Source: an uncultured Verrucomicrobiota bacterium
GTDB taxonomy: Bacteria; Verrucomicrobiota; Verrucomicrobiia; Opitutales; Opitutaceae
Direction: 5' to 3'
Length of the DNA: 40,671 bases
Assembly (NCBI GenBank): GCA_903906135.1
Contig: CAIVJE010000172.1
Span: 1-40,671 of the forward strand
The notes below the pieces were generated by a model, which made no database searches, was not told the DNA's origin, and worked only from the letters and a program-made list of their open reading frames with translations. Of this stretch, positions 8,218-14,835 are shown one piece after another (position 1 is the stretch's first letter; every line of letters begins with the position of its first letter). A program made the position numbers and the translations under genes.

Positions 8218-8759
8218 AATTTTGCCCTCTTTCTTTATTACTTGCCGCCACAGCGGGTGCCTTAATGGCCAGCACCTTGCCGACGGCTGACCCAGTAGAT
8301 TCGGCCGACATACTGAAGCAAGCGACCGAACGCTACGCCCTCACCCAGTCGCACATTAGCCACCTCCTTGCCCAACGCCTGCGGCCGACCCCCGAACCTA
8401 GTAATTTATTCAACCCCTTTGAAGAAAACCATTCAACTGAGCTGATCTCGCCAACGAACGCCGTATCGCCGAAGGTGGCGCCCGCTCCCACTGCGCCGCC
8501 AACGCCCGACACCCGCGAAACTGAAATACTCGCCCGCTACGCTGCTAATTTAAAGATTAGCGGAGGGGTTTTAATCAACGACCAGCCCCACCTCGCGATC
8601 AATCAGATCTTATATAAAACCGGTGATATGATTCCGGTTGGAACCAAGGAACAGCCGCTGAGTCTGCAAATTTTGCGCATCACCGCGGACGAACTCACGC
8701 TTGGCCTCAATCAAGCCGAGCAAATCATCTCGTTAAAGAAACCCGCCCCAGGAAAATAG
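8214..8759 (+). CDS. PilP-like periplasmic pilus protein
   Basis: A 181-residue protein with a Sec signal peptide (CPLSLLLAATAGALMAS), a Pro/Thr/Ala-rich linker around residues 60-105, and a small C-terminal beta domain (NLKISGGVLINDQPHLAINQILYKTGD, then LQILRITADELTLGL). This layout of flexible N-terminus and small beta-sandwich matches PilP, which bridges PilN/O to the secretin PilQ. There is no lipobox Cys. It is the last gene of the operon; the next gene is convergent and no pilQ follows. The assignment rests on position and architecture more than on a diagnostic motif. Confidence 0.55.
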   Translation: MKFCPLSLLLAATAGALMASTLPTADPVDSADILKQATERYALTQSHISHLLAQRLRPTPEPSNLFNPFEENHSTELISPTNAVSPKVAPAPTAPPTPDTRETEILARYAANLKISGGVLINDQPHLAINQILYKTGDMIPVGTKEQPLSLQILRITADELTLGLNQAEQIISLKKPAPGK

Positions 8760-8840
8760 GTCGCGCCCCTGGGCTGATTTAAAAAAAGCCCGACGCCAAT
8801 CTCACGGACCAGCCCCACCGACTAAACGAGCCACTCGCTC

Positions 8841-8874
8841 GCTCGGTTTGTAATATAATATATTACAAACGAGC
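8841..8874. terminator. Imperfect inverted repeat between convergent pil and HD genes
   Basis: GCTCGGTTTGTAATATA pairs with TATTACAAACGAGC, a stem of about 13-16 pairs with one bulged G and an AT loop. It lies between the end of the pil operon and the convergent HD gene, whose stop codon (8863-8865) is inside the right arm. It has no T-run on either strand, so a bidirectional or Rho-assisted terminator is only a suggestion. Confidence 0.45.
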
Positions 8875-9522
8875 GGAGGGGGGAGCGGAGGGGAGCTCGC
8901 GTTTTAATTGCGCGAGAAAATCTCGCAGATAAACCGTGCGGGTTTGCGCTTCGCGCCGACCGCTCGCGGTTTGCATCGTGGGCTCTAGTTTGAGCAATTT
9001 TGCATAAAAATGATCAACCGTGGCGGCGCGGTCGTCGGGCGCGCGGTTCGCACAAAAAGGATCTTCCGCCGTGTAGAGTGGCCGGCCCATCGCCCCACCC
9101 AACATCAAGCAACGCGCCAACCCAATGGCGCCAAGCGCCTCAAGGCGATCTGCGTCTTGAACGATCTTTGCCTCGAGCGTCCGCGGAATAATTCCCGCAC
9201 TAAAACTGTGGGCCTCGATGGCGTGCGCGATGTCCGCCATAAAAACCTCGGGATAATGCCACTCGCGCAACCAAGTCACGGCTTGCTGCGCGGCGAGTTG
9301 CGACGCGATGGTCCGTTGGGGTGAATCTTTTGGCACCGTCACACAATCATGCAGCCAAGCGGCCGGCAAGATCACCTCAACGCGCGCCGACTCACTTGCA
9401 GCCAACATCTGAGCGTTGGCCACCACCCGGCGAACGTGCGCCAGATCGTGCGCGGCATCACCCCCTTGCGCCGCGAAGGCCGTGACACAGCGCTCTTCCC
9501 ATTTAGAAAAATCAACCACCAT
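8863..9522 (-). CDS. HD-superfamily hydrolase, YedJ-like
   Basis: A 219-residue protein with the metal-binding residues of the HD phosphohydrolase superfamily: HDLAH at residues 25-29, the dyad H58-D59 in AAWLHDC, H100 and H105, and D123 in VQDADRLEALGAIGLAR. This set and the length match the YedJ-type family, which is often annotated as a phosphohydrolase of unknown substrate. It is predicted to be cytoplasmic with no signal peptide. The start is the ATG at 9520-9522. It lies downstream of the M16 peptidase gene on the same strand, separated by about 170 bases holding a 12-base palindrome (ACCCAGCTGGGT, 9645-9656), so co-transcription is uncertain. Confidence 0.82.
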   Translation of the reverse strand: MVVDFSKWEERCVTAFAAQGGDAAHDLAHVRRVVANAQMLAASESARVEVILPAAWLHDCVTVPKDSPQRTIASQLAAQQAVTWLREWHYPEVFMADIAHAIEAHSFSAGIIPRTLEAKIVQDADRLEALGAIGLARCLMLGGAMGRPLYTAEDPFCANRAPDDRAATVDHFYAKLLKLEPTMQTASGRREAQTRTVYLRDFLAQLKRELPSAPPSARL

Positions 9523-9694
9523 GGAATGAGCAAAAGCTTCGCCCTTCTACGCACAACTAGAATCAAAGAGCGCCTAAACCGCTAGGCGGCTTCCTTGGCC
9601 CAGCCACTCCGCTTGGCTAGAGCGCGGGGCGAGCCAACCCCACCACCCAGCTGGGTTTAGGGGTGAGCACCAGCAGGAGCGCCGGGCCCTAAAT

Positions 9695-12538
9695 TTACGG
9701 ACTAGCGGGAGTTTTTACCCCGACAGCTGGCAGTATTTTTACCCGCGAGGCACGGTCAGCGCTGAGATAAGTTTTGGCGAGCACGCTTAACTCTGCCGCC
9801 GTAATGGCTTCTAGATCGGGCAAGCGGGTGCGGGCCCACTCCAAGGCCTCAGGCTTCTCTTGCGCGCGGGCCAACACCGTGCCGCCCCAATAACCATTGG
9901 TCCGCAATGACTCTTTGACGGCTGTTAATGCGGGCTGACGGGCCCGATTGAGCTCTTCATCCGTCACCCCATGCTGCGCAAGATCATCGCCGAGAGTAAT
10001 AATCACTGCCGTAATTTTATCCGCTAATGTCGGATCCACGACGCAGCCGGCCTGAATGTAACCGTAGCCCGGGAAGATATCGCTCGCGTTGCTGCCGGCA
10101 CTCGGACTGTAAGTGCCGCCGATCTCCTCCCGAACTTTAACGCGCAAGCGATCGCTGAGCACGCTGGCCAGTAGATTAAGCCGGCGGGCGCGCTTGACGT
10201 CGAACCCATCGGTTGACGGCCAATAGATCACGACGTTGCCCTTGGGGATTTCCGTCGCAATCAGGTAGCTTTGATTAAAAGGCACCCGGGGAAAAGTTAA
10301 CTGCTTTAACTCCGTGAGCATCGGCTTCACCCCTCGCTGAGGCAAAGCGCCGAGCGTTTGCGCTACGGCCGAAATGGCCGCCTCGAGATCGAGGTCGCCG
10401 ACGAGTGATACCTCGATGGCCCCTTCGGCGAACTGCGGCGCGAGCCACGCTTTAGCTTCATTAAAATTTCGCGCCAACATGACTTCCTTCGCCGGTAAAC
10501 CAAAACGCGGATCACCACCGGCGAGTAAATTAGCCACCGCTGTTGCCATCGGACCGTTCGCCGTATGCGCAAAACCCAGATACATTTGGTCTACGCTTTT
10601 ACGTGACTGCCGCAGTGCCTCTGGTCGCCAACCGGCATCCGTCAAATACGCTGACGCTACTTGTAGCTGCAGCAGCAAATCATCGCGCGTCGTCCCACCA
10701 GCAATATTAAAAGCATCAGCCCCCACCTGAAACTGCGCACCGACATTTTTCCCAGCCATAATCCGACGGAGCTCATCGACGCTATGCCGCCCTAAGCCGC
10801 CCGCACTAAATGTGCCGCCGACCAAGGCCGCGAGTCCCCGCTGCCCACTCGGCTCGGTGATCAAACCATGACCGACGCGGATGTTGCTCCGAATCCGGCC
10901 CGCTTCAAAATCGGTTTTCTTTAGATTGAGTTTCACGCCATTAGCAAAGGCGACGAGCTCGACGTCGAGGTCAGCAACATGCGTGCGCTGCACCACTTTT
11001 CCCGGCACGCCCCACTGCGCATAGGCCCAGACAACCTCGGCGTGTCCGGCGGGCGCCGCCACCGCCGTAGCTTGAGATTTTTTATAGGCGGCGGCAATGG
11101 CCTCGTCGGCTGCAGCGGGGAGCAGGGCATTACCGCTCACCAGCACAAAACGACCGGGAGCGGCATAAGCGCTGCGCAATGCGTCCAAGCAGGCCGACGC
11201 GGTCAGTTGATCAAGGGCGGGTTGATAAAGCGCCCGCTCCACCGCTGGGTGCGTGAAGACCTCCTGGTCCATGAGCCCATCCAAAATTTCCCCAGCCAAA
11301 GCCCCAGAATATCGGGTCGCGACCGTCTTGACGGCCTGATCGAGGCTATTCGTAAAATTAGCGACGACCTCTTTTAATTCACCTGGCTGAAAACCATGCA
11401 TGAGTGCGCGGCGTAATTCTTGTTCGCCTACCGCCAGCGCGGCTGCCCATTGCTCAGGCTTGGCGGTGAGATCAATGCCCGCCTCTCGCATAAATTTAAA
11501 CTCATCGGAAATATTGGCCCGCGCACTGCTGAAGGGAGCCCCCTCTTGCTTAGCCAGTTCACTGAAACGTCGATTGAGCATCGCGATGGCCACTTGCTGA
11601 GGAAGCTCCTTGAGGCGATTAGCCGCCGTATCCGGCCGCGCGACAAACGGGATCAGGCTCGTGATACTAATGCTCGTAGCCGGCGATTCTGGTTCTGCAT
11701 GATAGTGGGCACGCACGCCCGAAAAAGTTGGCACCACCCCAATCTCTGGTGCCGGAACTGCCGGGGCCCGCGCCACAAGTGGAGCAAAAGCCGTGCTGAT
11801 CAGGGACGTTAATACCGCTGGATCAAAATCACCGACCGCCACCACTGTCATCCGCTCAGGTCGGTACCATGTATTCCAAAAATCGGTAAAGCGGGCTCGA
11901 GGAGCCTGCTCAATCACCGCAGGCAAACCGATCGGTAGCCGCTGGGGCAAACGCGTCTGGCCAAGCATGAATGTAAATTGCGCAAGGAAGGTGCGAGCCC
12001 CTACATTGTCCCGCGTTCGTTTCTCGCTCATAATAATCCCCCGCTCCTTGTTAATCTCCTCCTCGAGGAGCAAGAGACCGCCCGCATAATCCGCAAACAC
12101 TCGGATCCCTTCGGTTAATGTCGCGACATCCGTGTGCGGGAGCTCCAGCAAATATTGCGTGCGATCAAACCCAGTGGAAGCGTTCGTGTCGCCCCCAAAG
12201 CTCATGCCCATCCGCTGAAAAAATTCCACGAGCGTACCCGGCGCATAGTGCTGGCTACCGTTGAAAGCCATGTGCTCGAGAAAATGCGCGACTCCGCGTT
12301 GATCCTCATTCTCCATGAGCGAGCCCGCCTCGACGAGTAAGCGCAACGATGCGCGCCCCCGAGGCTCTTGGTTAGGATAGATCACGTAACGCACGCCATT
12401 GGGGAGCGTGCCAAAATGCGCGGCCGGATCAACCGGCAGATCGCTCGTCGCTTGAGCGAAGGGTCGCGCGGGGGCGGCGGCGACCAGCACCGCTAGCCCC
12501 AATTGAAAAGCAATGAGGAGCGATAATTTAATTTTCAT
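9695..12538 (-). CDS. M16-family zinc metallopeptidase (PqqL/insulinase-like), periplasmic
   Basis: A 947-residue protein from the ATG at 12538 (an in-frame TTG four codons upstream is less likely, because the ATG opens a clean signal peptide with KIKLSLLIAFQLGLAVLVAAA). The inverted zinc motif HFLEH lies at about residues 85-89, and the third ligand is probably the Glu in NKERGIIMSE some 75 residues later. Two M16 halves follow: an active N-terminal half and an inactive C-terminal half opening with FANGVKLNLKKTDFEAGRIR. Full-length exported M16 proteins such as PqqL and FusC cleave peptides in the periplasm, FusC cutting imported ferredoxin. It is downstream of an orphan LuxR gene and the TonB/TlpA genes, so it may process the material those import (inference). 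Confidence 0.9.
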   Translation of the reverse strand: MKIKLSLLIAFQLGLAVLVAAAPARPFAQATSDLPVDPAAHFGTLPNGVRYVIYPNQEPRGRASLRLLVEAGSLMENEDQRGVAHFLEHMAFNGSQHYAPGTLVEFFQRMGMSFGGDTNASTGFDRTQYLLELPHTDVATLTEGIRVFADYAGGLLLLEEEINKERGIIMSEKRTRDNVGARTFLAQFTFMLGQTRLPQRLPIGLPAVIEQAPRARFTDFWNTWYRPERMTVVAVGDFDPAVLTSLISTAFAPLVARAPAVPAPEIGVVPTFSGVRAHYHAEPESPATSISITSLIPFVARPDTAANRLKELPQQVAIAMLNRRFSELAKQEGAPFSSARANISDEFKFMREAGIDLTAKPEQWAAALAVGEQELRRALMHGFQPGELKEVVANFTNSLDQAVKTVATRYSGALAGEILDGLMDQEVFTHPAVERALYQPALDQLTASACLDALRSAYAAPGRFVLVSGNALLPAAADEAIAAAYKKSQATAVAAPAGHAEVVWAYAQWGVPGKVVQRTHVADLDVELVAFANGVKLNLKKTDFEAGRIRSNIRVGHGLITEPSGQRGLAALVGGTFSAGGLGRHSVDELRRIMAGKNVGAQFQVGADAFNIAGGTTRDDLLLQLQVASAYLTDAGWRPEALRQSRKSVDQMYLGFAHTANGPMATAVANLLAGGDPRFGLPAKEVMLARNFNEAKAWLAPQFAEGAIEVSLVGDLDLEAAISAVAQTLGALPQRGVKPMLTELKQLTFPRVPFNQSYLIATEIPKGNVVIYWPSTDGFDVKRARRLNLLASVLSDRLRVKVREEIGGTYSPSAGSNASDIFPGYGYIQAGCVVDPTLADKITAVIITLGDDLAQHGVTDEELNRARQPALTAVKESLRTNGYWGGTVLARAQEKPEALEWARTRLPDLEAITAAELSVLAKTYLSADRASRVKILPAVGVKTPASP

Positions 12539-12608
12539 AGAATGGATCAACGGCAGGGAATGATTACGCGAATTGAGGCAGGAAATAGATTTAGCCAGCC
12601 AACCCAGC

Positions 12609-12851
12609 TTAGGCTGGCTCCCGCAAGGCGGCGATCAGCCGCATCCGGGAAGATAGTCCAAATTTTCGTAAGCAGGCGCTAACTTGGTACTTCACCGTTG
12701 GTTCGGCCTTATGCAAAAACTGAGCGATTTCTTTGTTACTGTAACCAGCGCATAGATAAGAAAGCACCTGCTGTTCTGCCCCCGTCAGCGGTTCTTGCGT
12801 CAGAGCTGACGTGATGGGGCGCGGTAATAAACAATAACGCTCAGCGACCAT
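12609..12851 (-). CDS. Orphan LuxR-type helix-turn-helix protein
   Basis: An 80-residue protein that is essentially only a LuxR/GerE DNA-binding domain. Residues 21-78 run PLTGAEQQVLSYLCAGYSN then KEIAQFLHKAEPTVKYQV and end KFGLSSRMRLIAAL. The LT..E..VL..L..G.SNKEIA..L....TVK pattern is diagnostic. There is no receiver, PAS or autoinducer domain, so any input must come from dimerisation with another protein or from dosage. Such stand-alone domains (GerE is one) are known regulators. It lies between the poly-thioredoxin gene and the M16 peptidase gene on the same strand, about 70 bases before the peptidase ATG, and may control the peptidase. It could also be a remnant of a longer regulator, but no flanking pieces are visible. 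Confidence 0.85.
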   Translation of the reverse strand: MVAERYCLLPRPITSALTQEPLTGAEQQVLSYLCAGYSNKEIAQFLHKAEPTVKYQVSACLRKFGLSSRMRLIAALREPA

Positions 12852-12880
12852 ACGAGAATTAGTTTTAACTACGCATCAAA

Positions 12881-12942
12881 ACCGATCGCGCCTTCAGACA
12901 ACTTAGTCGCGGCCAAACCGTGGCCGACACGGCCCGATCGGT
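12881..12942 (-). terminator. Nested inverted repeat after the three-domain TlpA gene
   Basis: The outer arms ACCGATCG and CGATCGGT (eight pairs) enclose an inner stem CGGCCA-AACCG-TGGCCG. Read on the minus strand it lies between the poly-TlpA gene and the LuxR gene and is followed by TTTT. It could terminate the TlpA transcript or serve as an operator for the LuxR gene; sequence alone does not decide. Confidence 0.4.
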
Positions 12943-12973
12943 GATGAGGAACGTTTAAAATTAATAGGCCCAT

Positions 12974-14800
12974 TCAGCGCATGGCTTCACGCTGCTTTAA
13001 ATCTTCCGCCCCTTTGGCGATGAGGGCCGCATCAACTTTAATACCGGCCTTCGCTAAAGCGGCATCGAGGATCGCTTCGCCCTTGAGATAACCGGTGACG
13101 AGCGCGACAACTTTGCCGTCACGATCGATGATGAACTGCTGCGGGATGCCGCCGACCCCGTAGAGTTTATGCGAGGCCCGATCAGGCCCGCGCTCCTGCG
13201 GATCATGCGAAAAATTAATATCGGGATACTGTGCCTGATTCCGCTTCACCCATGTATCGAATTTCTTGCGATCATCGGAAGTGCAGGAAGCCAACACCAC
13301 GACTCCTTGATTTTTGTAATGAGCCGCCACTTCCTGGGTATGCGGCATCGAAGCGATACAGGGTCCGCACCAAGTAGCCCAGAAATCAAGAATGACGACC
13401 TTGCCCCGATAATCAGAAATCTTCACGGCCTTGCCGGTGGCGTCGGTGGCGATAAAATCAGGGGCCGCGGCACCGAGCTTCAACATCGCCACCCTGGCCT
13501 CCGGCGGCTTCTCCTTGGTCTCCTCAGCGGAAAAGATCTTCTTTGGCATATCCTCCGGCTTTAGCTTCACCCCCGCGCGGAGAAGCAAATTGCCGAGTGA
13601 TTCGGCGCTCTGCGGGCCACTGCCCACATAGAAACCGAGGAATTTGCCTTGGGCGTCGATGACAACATTGTTCGGGACCGGCGCCATGGCGCCGCCGGAG
13701 AACGCCATGGGAATGACCTTGCTGTAGTGCGCGCGATTGGCCTCCCGAAAAGCTTTTTTATCCTCGGCTGTCATTTCCTCCATGGACTCTTTGGGTGGCT
13801 TCGGGGGCGCACCGGCCGGATCGAACAGCACCGGATAGGCCAGCTTGGCCGCCGCGGGTGCATGATACTTATCAAAGTCAGCGCGTGAGCCATAAGAGGC
13901 GAGCTCGACAAACAGGACGCCCTGATCGGCATAGCGGCGGGCCCAGGCATCTTGAAAAGCCACCATATCGTCAGGCCGAGCGCCGCGAGCCGAGCAGACC
14001 ATCAACACCACCGTCTTACCCTTGGTGAGCTCAGAAAATTTGACTGCAGAGCCATCAATAGCCTGCGCGGTAAAATCCGGCACCGGCAAACCTCGCTGCA
14101 GCTGAGCAAAGCCTTCCCGAAATTTTGGCTTGGGATTTTTTTTCTCCGCCTCGACGGCAGCCAGACGGTCGGCCTCTTCCTCGGCGGCAGCCTTGAGCTG
14201 CCGTTCACCCGCCACGACGCGGGCGGCCTCAACCTTGACGCCGGCCTTAGCCAGCGCGGCTTCGGTGCGAGCATCTTCTTCACCGCCGTTGCCGACGATT
14301 GTCGCCGTGATGACGCCATCGCGACCGATGACAAACTGCGTAGGAATGCCCGTGACGCCGTAAAGCTTGCTGGAGGCGCGCTGCTCGAACGTGGTGGAGC
14401 CGCGCTCATTAGGATCAAAGACAAATTTTAGTTTTGGGTATTTTGCTTGGTTCGCCGGAATCCACTTCTTGAACATGGCAATGGTGTCGCTCGTACCGGA
14501 AGCCACGACGACGACCTCTTGATCAGCATATTTGGTGGCAATGGCATTAGTGTGCGGCATCGAGGCAATGCACGGTCCGCACCAGGTAGCCCAGAAATCG
14601 AGAATGACAACCTTGCCCTTGAAGGACGAGAGGCGGACCTGCTGGTCGTGAATGTCATGCATCACGAAATCTGGCGCGACCGCTCCAGCGGCGAGCGTAG
14701 CGATTGGTTGGTTAACTGCTTTTGCCATTTGCATCTGGGCACAAGCCAGAGTGGCAACGCAGCTGAAAACACCAAATACGAGTGAATGGATTGATTTCAT
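12974..14800 (-). CDS. Periplasmic protein with three tandem TlpA-like thioredoxin domains
   Basis: A 608-residue exported protein (signal peptide about residues 1-21) of three TlpA/AhpC-TSA-type thioredoxin folds. Domain 1 (about 38-190) has WCGPC at 73-77 and the cis-Pro loop GIPTQF around 153. Domain 2 (about 236-415) keeps the fold markers (PVPDF, FDPAG, a PVPNN Pro loop) but has no CxxC: its active-site position reads VCSARGARPDD. Domain 3 (about 440-590) has WCGPC at 477-481 and GIPQQF. A charged linker (AAAEEEADRLAAVEAEKKN) joins the first two. TlpA-like proteins reduce disulfides in the periplasm when fed by a DsbD-type carrier, and a DsbD-family gene lies at 22607-24823. Domains 1-2 resemble domains 3-4 of the adjacent upstream protein, suggesting block duplication. 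The substrate is unknown. Confidence 0.85.
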   Translation of the reverse strand: MKSIHSLVFGVFSCVATLACAQMQMAKAVNQPIATLAAGAVAPDFVMHDIHDQQVRLSSFKGKVVILDFWATWCGPCIASMPHTNAIATKYADQEVVVVASGTSDTIAMFKKWIPANQAKYPKLKFVFDPNERGSTTFEQRASSKLYGVTGIPTQFVIGRDGVITATIVGNGGEEDARTEAALAKAGVKVEAARVVAGERQLKAAAEEEADRLAAVEAEKKNPKPKFREGFAQLQRGLPVPDFTAQAIDGSAVKFSELTKGKTVVLMVCSARGARPDDMVAFQDAWARRYADQGVLFVELASYGSRADFDKYHAPAAAKLAYPVLFDPAGAPPKPPKESMEEMTAEDKKAFREANRAHYSKVIPMAFSGGAMAPVPNNVVIDAQGKFLGFYVGSGPQSAESLGNLLLRAGVKLKPEDMPKKIFSAEETKEKPPEARVAMLKLGAAAPDFIATDATGKAVKISDYRGKVVILDFWATWCGPCIASMPHTQEVAAHYKNQGVVVLASCTSDDRKKFDTWVKRNQAQYPDINFSHDPQERGPDRASHKLYGVGGIPQQFIIDRDGKVVALVTGYLKGEAILDAALAKAGIKVDAALIAKGAEDLKQREAMR

Positions 14801-14835
14801 GATAGAGGGAAAAAGAGTTAAACGATGTAAAAAAA

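Noticed and set aside
9640-9660. 12-base perfect palindrome ACCCAGCTGGGT as a terminator
   Set aside because: It has no loop and no T-run on the minus strand; its only likely value is as a protein-binding site, for which there is no further evidence.
13980-14010. Frameshift or decay of the second TlpA domain of the three-domain protein
   Set aside because: The reading frame is continuous through the region and downstream domain 3 is intact with its WCGPC.
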